In this document: piece by piece, positions 23,429-34,592 of the stretch
Numbering within the stretch: position 1 is the first letter of the stretch
Layout: the number at the start of each line of letters is the position of its first letter
Source: Ziziphus jujuba
Lineage: Eukaryota; Streptophyta; Magnoliopsida; Rosales; Rhamnaceae
Reading direction: 5' to 3'
DNA length: 64,000 nucleotides
Assembly (NCBI RefSeq): GCF_031755915.1
Contig: NC_083379.1
Location: 26,784,001-26,848,000, forward strand
Program-made: the position numbers and the translations under genes
The notes under the pieces: generated by a model
The model's database searches: none
What the model was told of the DNA's origin: nothing
The model's input: the letters and a program-made list of their open reading frames with translations, nothing else

Positions 23429-24548
23429 TGATACGAACCTATGACAACCTGCTCCTACACCCGTACTATATTAGCCCGGATCTAATTATGTTCAAGTTGT
23501 AATAGTCACCTTGACCCCTAACCAACCTGTGATTGGAAACCTTGGTATACAATGAAGACGCCGCAATAGTTGATGGAAGGCCTATTGATAAGTCAAACTA
23601 AAACACTCACTCTCTAAGGGTGTTTTAGGTGGTCAAAGAGAATAAAGAGAATTCAATCTCACAAATTAATTTCTTTATAAAATTCAAGCTTAATTATTAT
23701 TGAAAATTAAGCCTTTGAATAGGTTACAAGTCACAAAATAAACCTTAAAAAACAAAGAGAAAACCGACCATACAAAGTGGTTTCCTATAGTGGCCGAAAT
23801 TCTCACTCCTTTCCTATTCTAATTTGGATTAATTAATTTCTTTATTTTGAATTAGAAATTAATTAATTTACAATGAAAATAATAATATAATAACTTTCAT
23901 AAACTTATTTCTCCAGAAAATAAATAAATAAAAGCCAAAAAGTAATGGTAATTTCCTAAAACAAAAAATAAAATCAAATTAGGAAACTAAAATACTAGCT
24001 TTTTGATTAAGTTGACTTTGACCAATCTTTAATTTCTTTGAGCTCCCAATCAGCTTCTATATGCTTTTTAGGATGCCAAGTAAGCTTATTATGGAGTCCC
24101 ACACATTGCCCTTGCTTGGAGGAAAGAGAAAAGGCCAACACGGCATAATGTAGTAAAGCCAGCACAAAATACAGCGAAAACAGGCCAAATTTACTAACTG
24201 TCCGTACAACGCCTTTTTGGACGACTTTGAAGCTGATTTGACTTGATTCCATGTCCTCTTAAACATATGTATTGAATCCATGAAACATTGGAACCATCTC
24301 ATGCTTCCCGGCCTCCATAATTGCACCAAAATTGCTACCCGGGTCCGTACCGACTTCCACCACTTGTATGCTCAAAATAGGTCTTAGATCTTCGGGTATG
24401 GACAAGCCCTTTTGAATATGAATTACTCCTTGGATAAAGACAGCAAGAGTATCCTTAAACTTTTTAGCTTGGGCCCCAGTGATCGGTTCGGTCTTCATCC
24501 GTATCGAGTCGGCACCCTAGCGGTTTGCCGCTTGAGCAGGTTCGGGCT
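23429..24548 (-). repeat. G2 3' LTR
   Basis: Ends at TGATACGAACCTATGACAAC on the plus side. The LTR start (TGATGCGAATCC) is missing; pol runs from NENAY-like codons straight into agcccgaacctgctc at 24548. It encodes a long LTR-borne pol tail (ITGAQAKKFKDTLAVFIQG, then EAGKHEMVPMFHGF) at 24498-24259. Confidence 0.88.
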
Positions 24549-24960
24549 GTAGGCATTTTCATCTATCCTTTCCAAAACATGAAAATATCCATCTCCTCAC
24601 AGCATAAGCTTGGACTTTCTTTGTTCGGGAATCCTCTCCTTCCTTGGTTGAAACTGAAACCAATCTTCTGAATCAAACACTATCACAAGAAACACTAAAA
24701 ATACAAGTTTATCAAACTTTTTAATATTAGCAAATAATGTTTACCAAATTTTTAAATTTCTACTAAGTAAAACTTTCAACAATGCAGATAAAGTTCTATG
24801 CATAAAAAACATCTTTAAATAAGTATCTTTAAAATTCATGATCAGCAATGGCTTCTTACTCAAGATAGCTTTATTTACATCTCCAAAACTTAAATAAATA
24901 TTTTCATTCTTTCTTTCTTTCCTTTCTTTCACTCTCTCTCTCTCTCAACCACAACACACT
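24549..24960 (-). pseudogene. G2 residual pol: linker, RT scrap, integrase tail
   Basis: On minus: KERKERKNENIYLSFGDVNK, SKKPLLIMNFKDTYL (the linker before RT), then FMHRTLSALLKVLLSRNLKI, a short RT-thumb remnant (FANIKKFDKLVFL), and at about 24673-24710 the jump to the integrase C-terminus (EDWFQFQPRKERIPEQRKSK, ERIDENAY). The same arrangement occurs in the outer G2 at 34593-35118, so it is a family trait and not local damage. It would encode no working polymerase or integrase. Confidence 0.8.
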
Positions 24961-25845
24961 TTTCCTCACTCATGGGTTTCGCTCCGTAGCTCTCGAGTTT
25001 CTCATTTTTTTTTTCACTCCAATTTCGGTCTTCTCTTGGTTTTTCCACTCAAGTTGGGTTTCAGAACACTTACCTGGTTGGTCTTGCATGGCTTGGACTC
25101 CTTGGATGGGTGTTGTTGTCATGGGGGCCATACTAGTCCTTTCCTTGAGTTGTTTGGCCATCCTCTTTCGTTGTATTTGAATTTGATCTTTGTACACCTC
25201 CTTAGGAGTTAATGCCTCCAGCTTGACCCTTTTACCTTTAAATCTAAAAACAATACTATTCTCTCTACCATAATGAATAGCATCTCTATCAAATTACCAA
25301 GGCCTACCAAGTAAAATATGTCCCTCATGTATAGGCACAATATCACACAAAACCACATCCACATATTTATCAATGGTGAATTTTACTTTGGCTTGTTTAT
25401 TAACTTTCATCTCGCCACTATCATTTACCCATTGTAATCTATATGGTTCTTGATGTTTAGTAGTTGTTAAGCCTAATTTATCAACCAAAATATTACTAAT
25501 TACATTAGTACAACTTCCACCATCAATAATCATGCTACAAATTTTACCTTGAATTTCACATTGGGTGTGGAAGATGTTCTCTCTTTGAATTTCATCATCA
25601 TCTTTATATGCAGCCAGCACTCTCTTACAAACCAAGCTTAATTCAGCATGGGAAGCATTAAAAGTTTTGGTCTCACCTTCAAGCTCTTCCTCCTCCTCTT
25701 GCTTGGTTTCACACTCACTTTCTTCACTTTCCGACTCTAGCTCACCATTGCCTTTTAACACCACTATCCTTCTATTCGGGCATTGGCTAGCTATGTGTTC
25801 TCGTCCCTGGCACTTAAAACAAATAATTTCTCTAGATCTTGAAGG
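24961..25845 (-). pseudogene. G2 zinc knuckle and protease (one stop)
   Basis: On minus from 25845: knuckle CFKCQGREHIASQC (CX2CX4HX4C) at about 25825-25784, acidic stretch (EEEEELEGE), VLAAYKDDDEIQRENIFHTQ, active site IDGGSCTN at about 25530-25507, HQEPYRLQWVNDSGEMKVNK, HILLGRPW. A CAA to TAA change then stops the frame at 25294; FDRDAIHYGRENSIVFRFKG and the linker (QIQRKRMAKQLKERTSM) continue to 24970. Apart from that stop the protease looks complete. It is the best preserved G2 protease here. Confidence 0.82.
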
Positions 25846-25850
25846 TTTAG

Positions 25851-26764
25851 TGATGAGGACATGACCAAGAGCCCTTCAAGATGGAGTCCAGATCCACTTC
25901 AAATGTCTACAGGACCCATAACCCAAGCATGAACAAAGAGATTGACAGAGGCACTAAATGGTTTAATCCAAAAGGTGTTTTCAACACAAGGAAGCAAGTT
26001 CATTAGTGAAGATGAACTAAAATTGGTCCATATGATTGGGATGGTGGATGCCAACGTGAAAGAGAGTTTAACGCATGGACTTCTACAACATGGTGATGTG
26101 GCATCATATGGTGACATGGCATCCAACTAAGCTTGGCCAAATTTTATAATTAGGAAAATATTAATTTTTATTTATGTTTTGATTGGATTTTGGCATGTTG
26201 CCTATTTACTTTCCTAATTTAGTTTTTATTAGGTTTTTAAATTACTTTCTCAATTTTATTAGAGTTGAATTGGTCAAAGAATTAAAGGCCATTTAAATTA
26301 GGAAACTAGGAGCTAAATTAGGTTTCCTAAACCTAACCAAATTAGGTTTTCTAAACCTAATCATATTAGGTTTCCTAAACCTATCAAAATTAGGTTTCCT
26401 AAACCTAATTTTCGTCCGTTATTATTCCACCTTTACTTTTAGCAAATTTAGGAAAGTTTTGCGATTAATTTTGCCTATTTAAAGGCACATAAGTCATGAA
26501 TAAAGGGGAGATTACAATTTTGATTCAAAGTGAGAGTGATTATCATGGTTCTCTAAGAACTATATCTCAAGCTTTGTTTGTGGAGTTCAAATTTGACTTA
26601 TCAATAGGTTATTCCGCACCCTATTGTGGCGTCTTCATTATACCAAGGTTCTTACCTCAAATATAGATAACGGGTCAAAGTCGTCCATCAATAACTTGTA
26701 ATTAGACGGTCGTAATTCAATCTTTGTTACGAGTTTAGAGGCAGGTCGCTCTAGGTTCGTATCA
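25851..26764 (+). repeat. G1 solo LTR with target-site duplication TTTAG
   Basis: TGATGAGGACATGACC ... GGTTCGTATCA, 914 bp, flanked exactly by TTTAG at 25846-25850 and 26765-26769. It has four ggtttcctaaacctaa-type units at about 26318-26410. It lies inside G2 gag just before the zinc knuckle. No internal domain. Confidence 0.95.
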
Positions 26765-26769
26765 TTTAG

Positions 26770-27640
26770 TATAAGATTTTACCTCATATTTATGTGCTTG
26801 GACAAATTTGGCTTTAAGCTCCTTTCTTGGTCGATTGGTGCTTTCTTCTCCCACCTTCGGCTTTGGCTTGCTTTCATAGGTTGGATTGTTTCTCCAGCCA
26901 CTTGGAATTGATGTTCTGCTGTGGGCAATGCCCTCCAAACTGTGAGGCTACACTCCTCCTCTTGAATTGATGCTTCAATTTAATAGCCACATGTAACATC
27001 TCCTCAAATTCCACATATTGTTGCCATTCTAGTTGGTTGGCTATGTCACGATTCAAACCACCAAGGAATCTTGCCATGGTTGCCTCTCTATCTTCATTCA
27101 TGCTCACTCATCATGAGCATCTCCATCTCCTTACAATAATCCTCCACTGACCTACTTCCTTGAGATAGGGATTGAAAGCCTTTGATGCAGCAACCTATGA
27201 TAATGTGATAGTACGAACCGCTTCCTCATGGCTCCTTTCATTTGTCACCACGTAGTGATCAAGTCATCACCAACTCTCCTTCAAGTGTTTTGCTCATTTG
27301 TCACCTTCTTGGCCTCTAAATAATTATGACAATAAAAAATCATCTCCATTCTCTCCTCCCATTCCAAATAAGCTTCTAGATCACTTTTTCCCATGAAAGG
27401 TGGAATGTTTACCTTGATGTTCCCAAGATCATGATCTTCACTCCTTGCTAGTCTCCCAGAGATTGGCCTTTCTTGAGGTTCAAAAATTTCATCAACTGTA
27501 GTTGCTCCAAGACAACCCTCATGCCCGGTTGCTCACCACTCCCCAAAGCTCGGTAACCGCCATGGAATCGTATGCACTCTTCTTCGTTAACTCTTAAAGG
27601 TGGATCTCCTCTTCTCACCCTTGAATCTACCACGTTAGTA
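26770..27640 (-). pseudogene. G2 gag (inner element)
   Basis: Start on minus near 27633: VDSRVRRGDPPLRVNEEECI, FHGGYRALGSGEQPGMRVVL. Then, with frameshifts: IFEPQERPISGRLARSEDHD, the capsid core (IKVNIPPFMGKSDLEAYLEW), and the C-part MNEDREATMARFLGGLNRDI, QQYVEFEEMLHVAIKLKHQF down to 26874. The region before the knuckle (26770-26870) is basic and low in complexity. It has the same domain order as at 21223 and 33342. Confidence 0.8.
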
Positions 27641-28770
27641 TAAATAATTCAAAAATAAAATAACACCTCACCAAATTCACTCCCTCACGTGTTTCACTCA
27701 AACAAGGTCTCAACACTTGTGTTTTCACACTAGTTTCGGCTTTTACGCTCTTTTAAGCTCACACACTCTTGCCTTTTTCCACTCAATGAATTATCTCAAA
27801 GTTCTAATTAAAACACCCAAAAAAATAGCAATTAGATCACAAGTATGTTCTAATTAAACTTATCAACAAAACAGTAGCAAAAATTAAGCAATAGCAAATG
27901 AATTTAACAAATCCTAGCTTTTGTCTTTTCTAGGCAAAATAAGGCAAATCAATGAGAAAATTTAGGAATTTCTAAGAACTAGACCAGATGGTAAGAGTTT
28001 AATGGTTCAAGAATAAAATTTAGGAAAAAGAATTTTAAACTCAAACAAGAATCAAATTGAACAAAAATATAGATTAGTGTTGGTTGTTGTGCTTGTAATT
28101 CAAGTTCTGTTTCAATTCCTTTATCTAATTTTAATCCAAATAATTTAACCACCCAAAATTCAAATATCCAGCAGCAAAAATAATTCTCTAGCAACTCCAA
28201 ATATGTAACAAATAGTCAACAATGCAGCAGTTAGCAAACACCAAATTCAACAAACCGAATTTTTTTTTTAATTCGGCTTTTTCTTCTTATTATTATTTTT
28301 TTGCTGGTAGAACATAAAACAACTGCAATAGCAAAGATCAACACTAAAAATTGCAATTCCACACCAAAAATCCACCAAACCCGTGCCCTCCAATAAAATC
28401 AAAAGTGCAGTTTTTTTTTTTAAATATTTGTTCGAATTTTCTTTTTTTGCTTTTCGTTTTTTTTGTTTTTTTCTTTTGTTTTGAATATATGAATGTAAAC
28501 ATTGAACACTAAAACAGAAAAGAAAATTCAACAAAAACCAAATTAACAAAAATAATAATAAAAGACAACCAGCAAACTAGGAAACAAAAATACGATAAAA
28601 CTAGGAAATCCTAATTCAACTAGGAATGATTTTTTTTTTTTTTTTTGGGACGTAAAACGTGTATGTGATGGATGCAACCTTAACCTAATACTAAAATTGA
28701 AGAATAACACAAAAACAAATAAAGCAAACAAAGATAGATCAAACCTGAACAAAATTTGGCTCTAATACAA
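27641..28770 (-). other. G2 leader and primer site
   Basis: Primer site on minus TTGTATTAGAGCC (28770-28758), a decayed form of TTGGTATCAGAGCC. The leader to 27641 is non-coding, with poly-T/A tracts at 28265-28310, 28410-28480 and 28628-28646, and ends in the pre-gag block (aacacaagtgttgagacc on minus, near 27710). Confidence 0.8.
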
Positions 28771-28772
28771 GA

Positions 28773-29773
28773 TGATACAAACCTAGGACGACTTGCTCCT
28801 AAACTCGTATTATATTACGACGGATCTAATTATGTTCAAGTTCTAATGGTTATCTTGACCCCTAACCAACTTGTGATTAGAAATCTTGGTATATAATAAA
28901 GACGCCACAATAGGTGATGGAAGGCCTATTAATAAGTCAAACTAAAACACTCACTCTCTAATGGTGTTTTAGGTGTTCAAAGAGAACAAAGAGAATTCAA
29001 TCTCACGAATTAATTTCTATATAAAATTCAAGCGTAATTCTTATTGAAAATTAAGCCTTTCAATAGGCTACAAAGTCACGAAAATAAATCCTAAAAAACA
29101 AAGGGAAAACTGACCATACAAAGTGGTTTCTTATGGTGGCCGAAATTTTCACTCCTTTCCTAATCTAATTTGGATTAATTAATTCTTTTATTTTGAATTA
29201 GGAATTAATTAAGTTACAATGAAAATAATAAAATGAACTTTCATAAACTTATTTCTCCAAAAAATAAATAAATAAAAACAAAAAAGTAATGGTACTTTCC
29301 TAAAACAAAAAGTAGAATCAAATTAGGAAACTAAAAACTAGCATTTTGACTAAGTTGACTTTGACCAATCTTTGATCTCTTTGAGCTCCAAATTAGATTC
29401 TATATGCCTTTTAGGATGCCAAATAAGCTTATTATGGAGTCCCACACGTTGCCCTTGCTTGGAGGAAAGAGAAAAAGCCAACAGGCCAAATTTACTAACT
29501 CTTCGTACAACCCCTTTTTGGACGACTTTGAAGCTGCTTTGACCTTATTCCATGTCCTCTTAGACATATGTATTGAATCCATAAAACATTGGAACCATTT
29601 CATGCTTCCTGGCCTCCATAATTGCACCAAAATCGCTATCCGGGTCCGTATAGGCTTCCACCACTTGTATGCTCAAAATAAGTCTTAGATCTTCGGGTAT
29701 GGATAAGTCCTTTTGAACATGAATTACTCCCCAGCGGGTTGTCGATTGAGCGGGTTCGGGCGGATTCGCATCA
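28773..29773 (-). repeat. G2 5' LTR
   Basis: On minus it starts TGATGCGAATCCGCCCGAAC at 29773 and ends ...GGTTTGTATCA at 28773, 1001 bp. A short internal deletion near 29725 removes part of the pol-tail coding segment that the 3' LTR still has. Confidence 0.92.
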
Positions 29774-29778
29774 CGAGT

Positions 29779-30706
29779 GAGAGATGACTATGAGGAAGAA
29801 GATGAAGACATTGGTTCGGGAACTAATCAATTCCATGGGAAAGAGAGGTTAGATCGAGGCAATGACTATGGAGGAATTAAGATGAAAATACCATCATTAC
29901 AAGGTAAAAGTGGTCCAGAAGAATATCTCGAGTAGGAGAAGAGAATCGAGATGGTATTTGATTGTCAAAACTACTCCGAGGCTAAAAAGGTTAAATTAGC
30001 CGCCGTTGAATTCACGGACTATGCTATTGGATGGTGAGACAAAGAGACACTTTCTAGGAGGCAAGCGGGTCAAAGACCTATAAATACATGGGAAGAGATG
30101 ACGGCTTTGATGAGGAAGCATTTCGTACCTAGCCATTACTATAGAAGCTTTTTTTCAGAAACTACAAAGCTTATCTCAACGAAATAGGAGTGTGGAGGAC
30201 TATTATGAGGAGATGGAAATTCTTATGATGAGGGCTAATGTTGAGGAGGATAGGGAGGCTACAATGGCACGTTTCTTGGCTGGTTTGAATAGGGGAATAG
30301 CAAATCAAGTGGATTTGCATCATTATGTGGAGATTAAGAAGATGTTGCACATTGCGACCAAAGTAAAGCAACAACTCAAGAGGAGGGGTACCACAAGACC
30401 TAGTATTGCTCAAAACACTTGGAAAGCAAGCCCATCCACATGGAAACCCAATTAACCCACGTTTGAAGATAAAGCCCCCACATGGCCTAAATCCAAAGCT
30501 AAGGTCGAACCTTTCTCATCTAAGCAAGTAAGTAAATCCGATTCATCTTCAACTAGAAATCGAGATATCATGTGCTTTAAAGGTCAAGGCAGGGGTCATA
30601 TTGCAAGTCAATGTCCAAATAAGAGGGTCACGGTGATTCGGGCAAGTGGAGACATCGGAACTGAAGAGGAAGAGTCGAACACTGAATCCATGCCAGCATT
30701 GGAGGA
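29779..30706 (+). pseudogene. G1 gag, second part, with a broken zinc knuckle
   Basis: Continues the gag of 23184. DDYEEEDEDIGSGTNQFHG, capsid core SGPEEYLE then TAG, KRIEMVFDCQNYSEAKKVKL, FTDYAIGW then TGA; then a clean run 30192-30455 (MEDYYEEMEILMMRANVEED, ATMARFLAGLNRGIANQVD). The knuckle at about 30569-30610 reads CFKGQGRGHIASQC: the second cysteine is glycine, so zinc could not be held normally. The acidic EEEES region leads to the protease. Confidence 0.8.
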
Positions 30707-31222
30707 TTGGTGATGAAGATGAGGAAGATTATAAGTATCCAGTGGGTGGGGGACTTGTCATTTGTTGCTAGAAGAGCTCTAACTGTATACAAAGATGAGA
30801 AGGAAGTGCAACGGGAGAACATCTTTCATACTCGGTGCAAAGTCAAGGATAAGATATGTAGTATGATTATTGATGGTGGGAGTTGTACTAATGTTGCTAG
30901 TCGTACTATGGTTGAAAAACTAGGTTTACCTACTACGAAGCATCTAGAACCATATAAGCTACAATGGCTTAATCGTGGAACGTTGAAGGTGATTAGGCAA
31001 GTGAAGATTGTATTCTTTATTGGTGATTATGAAGATGAGGTTATTTGTGATGTGGTACCAATGCAAGTTGGTCATTTGCTTTTGGGACGTCCGTGGCAAT
31101 TTGATAGTGATACTAATCATCATGGTCGTACTGATAAGATTGCCTTCAATTTCAAGGGTGAACGAGTGGTTCTTAGGCCAATAACTCCTAAACAGATTTT
31201 TGATGATCAATTGGCTTTATAA
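30707..31222 (+). pseudogene. G1 protease, longest open copy
   Basis: 171 codons. FVARRALTVYKDEKEVQREN, IFHTRCKVKDKICSMI, active site IDGGSCTN with Asp at residue 56, KLGLPTTKHLEPYKLQWLN, YEDEVICDVVPMQVGHLLLG, RPWQFDSD, NFKGERVVLRPITPKQ. The retropepsin-like fold appears whole, and no stop interrupts it. Because gag upstream and pol downstream are broken it cannot be made as part of a working polyprotein. Confidence 0.8.
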
Positions 31223-31604
31223 AGGAGGAGAGAAGCTGAACAATAACAAAATTAAACTGTATCCAACCACCAAAAGAAGAGAAAGAGTGGTGAGGCTGAG
31301 AGTGTGAGTGAAAAAGAAAAAAAAAAGAGTGGAAAGAAGAAAAGAGAGAGTTTTTATGTAAAACAGAGTGAGATGAAGAAGTTTTTTTGTCGTACAAAGA
31401 AGCATATATGAATCAGTTAACTAACCCTGATGAATCTATTTTGCCTAGTTCCATTGTTTTTCTTTTGCAGGAGTTTGATGATGTCTTTCCCGAAGAGATT
31501 CCAAGTGGGTTACCACCGATAAGAGGGATCGAACATCAAATTGATTTTGTTCCAGGATTAACAATTCCAAACCGACCGGCTTATAGGAGTAATCCAAAGG
31601 AGAA
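31223..31604 (+). pseudogene. G1 linker and pol N-terminus
   Basis: Frameshifted basic linker (31223-31380), then SYKEAYMNQLTNPDESILPS, LLQEFDDVFPEEIPSGLPPI, RGIEHQIDFVPGLTIPNRPA and YRSNPKEN. A short deletion after SNPKE removes the ETKELQ helix that other copies have. RT follows in a different frame from 31605. Confidence 0.75.
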
Positions 31605-32150
31605 TTGCTTGAAAAGGGAAATGTTAGGGAAAGCATGAGTCCATCCACTGTACCTATGTTATTTGTCTCTAAGAAATATAGAACGTGGAGAATGTGTGTA
31701 GATTGTAGGGCTATTATTAACAATATAACTGTCAAATATCGTCACCCTATTCCTAGGTTAGATGCTATGCTTGATGAATTGTATGGTACATGCATGTTTT
31801 CAAAAATTGATCTTAAGAGTGGTTATCATCAAATTCGCATGAAGGATGGTGATAAATGGAAAACAAGATTTAAAACGAAACATGGTTTGTATGAGTGGTT
31901 GGTTATGCCATTTGGGTTAACCAATGCCCCTAGCACTTTTATGAGACTTATGAATCATGTTTTGTGTGCTTACATTGAAAAGTTTGTATATAGTAGAAGT
32001 TTAGAAGAGCATGTAGGGAATCTTAGGTTAGCATTAGATGTTCTTAGGAAAGAAAAACTTTATGCCAATCTTAAAAAGTGTGACTTTTGTAAATCTGAGC
32101 TTGTGTTTCTAGGCTTTATGATTAGTGCTGCAGGTATCAAAGTTGATTAG
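31605..32150 (+). pseudogene. G1 reverse transcriptase lacking its YFDD box
   Basis: 181 codons. [60 protein letters not shown] (first catalytic Asp), [20 protein letters not shown], then IEKF directly followed by VYSRSLEE. The segment with VVYFDDIL is absent through an in-frame deletion near 31985, apparently between two ttgtatat copies present in intact relatives. Two catalytic aspartates are therefore gone although the frame stays open. Thumb: [20 protein letters not shown], then a TAG. Confidence 0.88.
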
Positions 32151-32572
32151 GAGAAGGTGAAAGACATTTAAGAGTGGGCCATGCCAACTAGCATCACCCG
32201 AGTTAAAAGGTTCCATGGATTGGCTAGTTTCTATCAAAGGTTTGTTAAATATTTTAGTACCATTGCTGCACCTTTGACAGAGGTTATTAAGAAGAGTGTA
32301 GGTTTTCAATGGGGAGAAGCTCAAGAAAGGTCTTTTAATTTATTAAAAGAAAAACTAACAAATGCTCCTTTATTGGTGTTGCCTAACTTTTCCAAAACTT
32401 TTGAGATTGAATGTGATGCATCAAGAATAGGTATAGGTGTTATTTTGATGCATGGAGGAAAACCAATTGCTTATTTCAGTGAAAAGCTAAGTGGGGCCAC
32501 CTTAAACTATTCAACTTATGACAAAGAGCTATATGCATTGGTTAGAGCATTGGAGACATGGCAGCATAACTT
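32151..32572 (+). pseudogene. G1 RNase H, truncated
   Basis: [39 protein letters not shown] (connection), then RNase [21 protein letters not shown] with the first Asp, [20 protein letters not shown] with the Glu, [13 protein letters not shown]. After that the frame enters LTR sequence at 32573 (the next residues are LTR-derived). The later catalytic Asp and the whole integrase are lost. Confidence 0.85.
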
Positions 32573-33336
32573 ATGGTTTAATTCAAGAGGTGTTCACATC
32601 CCAAAGAAGCAAGTTCATTACTAAAGATGAACCAAAATTGGTCCATATGATTGGAATGGAGGATGCCAACATGAAAGAAAGCCTAACGCATGGAATCTAA
32701 CAATATGGTGATGTGGCACATTTGATGACATGGATGGTGACATGGTACTTTTGCCACATGGAGGGTGATATGCTCCTACATGGCATTGGCTGAATTTTAT
32801 AATTAGGAAATATTAGTTTTTATTTTATGTCTTGATTGGATTTTGGTATGTTGCCTATTTTATTTTCCCAATTTAGTTTTATTAGGTTTTTAAATTACTT
32901 TTCTATTTTTATTAAGAACCTAGGAGGTAAATTAGGTTTCCTAAACCTAACCACATTAGGTTTCCTAAACCTAATTTTCATCCATAATTATTCCATAATT
33001 ATTTTTAGCAAATTTACGAAAGCTTTATAGTTTATTTTGCTAATTTAAAGGGTCACAAGTCATGAATAAAATTCAGATTACAATTTTTGATTAAAAGTCA
33101 GAGTGATTCTCTTGGTTCTTTAAGAACTATATCGAACTTTTCAAGTTTTGCTTGTGCAGTTCAAATTTGACTTATCGATAGGTAATTCCGCACCCTATTA
33201 TGGCGTCTTCACCATACCAAGGTTCTTACGTCAAATATAGATAACGGGTCGAGGTCTGCCACGATAACTTGTAATTAGAAGGTCTAATTCAATCTTTGTT
33301 ATGGTTGTAGAGGTAGGTCGCTCTAGGTTCGTATCA
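32573..33336 (+). repeat. G1 3' LTR, 5' ~0.1 kb missing
   Basis: Enters at atggtttaattcaagagg and ends AGGTTCGTATCA at 33336. It has two ggtttcctaaacctaa units near 32935-32970. It is followed by AGAAG and the resumed G2 gag. Confidence 0.88.
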
Positions 33337-33341
33337 AGAAG

Positions 33342-33830
33342 CAACTATGGCAAGGTTCCTTGGTGGTTTGAATCATGAAATAGCCAATAAACTAGAATTA
33401 CAACAATATGTAGAAGTGGAGAAGATGTTGCATGTGACTATTAAATTGGAGCATCAATTCAAGACGAGGGGCGTAGGCTCACGGTTTGGAGCGGTTTCAA
33501 GCAGCGAGTGGATAAATTCAACTAGTTGGAGAAGCAATTCCATGTTCGAGCCAAGGATAAAACCGAATCAAGGTGAAGGGAGTGCTATTCGATCAAGGAA
33601 AGATAATCAAGCTGACCTTGTGCAAGCACAAAAATATGAAGGTAAATTTGACCCTAAATTTTCAAGCACTAGAGATATTGTTTACTTTAAGTGCCAAGGT
33701 CGAGGACATATTGCCAACCAATGCCCAAACCTAGAATCATGGTGTTGAAGGACAATGGTGAGTTGGACATATTGCCAACCAATGCCCAAACCGAAGAATC
33801 ATGGTGTTGAAGGACAATGTTGAGTTGGAG
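33342..33830 (+). pseudogene. G2 gag, second part, with duplicated knuckle end (outer element)
   Basis: TMARFLGGLNHEIANKLELQ, YVEVEKMLHVTIKLEHQFKT, a basic/Ser-rich spacer, and the knuckle CQGRGHIANQCP preceded by VYFK (the first cysteine reads Tyr in YFKC, so the box is probably damaged). A tandem duplication of 61-62 bp (33706-33766 and 33767-33828) repeats HIANQCPN... and shifts the frame. It joins gag from 21708. Confidence 0.78.
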
Positions 33831-34592
33831 TCCAATAGTGATGAAGCTGAAATTGAGACCATGCATGAAGAGGAAGGAATTGAGGATGAAGCCGAAACCC
33901 TAAAGGTTTCCAATTCATAATTGAGCTTGGTTTCTAGTAGAACGCTGGCTGCATACAAAGATAAGGATGAAATTCAAAGTGAGAACATCTTCCACGCCCG
34001 ATGTGAGATTCAAGATAAGATTTGTAGCATGATTATTGATAGTGGAAGCTGTACTAATGTAATTAGTAACATTGTGGTTGGTAAATTAGGCTTAACAACT
34101 ATTAAATATCAAGAACCATATAGATTACAATGGATAAATGATAGTGGTGAGATGAAAGTTAATAAACAAGCCAAAGTAAAATTCACCATTGATAAATATG
34201 TGGATGTGATTTTGTGTGATGTTGTGCCTATGCATGCAGGACATATTTTACTTGGTAGGGCTTCGCAATTTGATAGAGATGCTATTCATTATGGTAAAGA
34301 GAATAGTATTGTTTTTAGATTTAAAGGTAAAAAGGTCAAGCTGGAGGCATTAACTCCTAAAAAGGTGTACAAAGATCAAATTCAAATACAACAAAGGAGG
34401 ATGGCCAAACAACTCAAGGAAAGGACTAGTATGACCCCCACGGCAACAACACCCATCCAAGGAGTCCAAGCCATGCAAGACCAATCAGGTAAGTGTTCTG
34501 AAACCCAACTTGAGTGGAAAACCCAAGAGAAGACCGAAATTAGAGTGAAAAAAAAAATGAGAAACTCGAGTGCTATAGCAAGAAACCCGTGA
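33831..34592 (+). pseudogene. G2 protease (open, outer element)
   Basis: Longest protease-containing ORF in the window (223 codons from 33921). LAAYKDKDEIQSENIFHARC, active site IIDSGSCTN with Asp at residue 40 (Ser-Gly here rather than Gly-Gly), YQEPYRLQWINDSGEMKVNK, YVDVILCDVVPMHAGHILLG, then RASQFDRD where relatives have RPWQFDRD. The linker YKDQIQIQQRRMAKQLKERT and a lysine-rich end follow. It is open but isolated from gag and pol by frameshifts. Confidence 0.8.

Larger units (their letters stand above)
23429..29773 (-). mobile_element. Complete G2 element, reverse, target duplication CGAGT
   Basis: Both LTRs present, 3' LTR 23429-24548 and 5' LTR 28773-29773, flanked by CGAGT at 23424-23428 and 29774-29778. 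Order on minus: 5' LTR, primer site, leader, gag, zinc knuckle, protease, shrunken pol, 3' LTR. Pol lacks nearly all RT, RNase H and the integrase core. A G1 solo LTR sits beside the knuckle. It splits a G1 gag, whose reading is restored on removal. Confidence 0.93.
21714..33336 (+). mobile_element. G1 gypsy element with both ends and target duplication
   Basis: 5' LTR 21714-22415, primer site, leader, gag (split by a G2 element at 23429-29773), protease, pol start, RT, RNase H and a 3' LTR that begins internally at 32573 and ends at 33336. Flanks are AAAAG (21709-21713) and AGAAG (33337-33341). The integrase and the LTR start were removed when RNase H fused to the LTR at a shared atggt. This is the most pol-rich copy in the window but is still defective. 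Confidence 0.88.
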
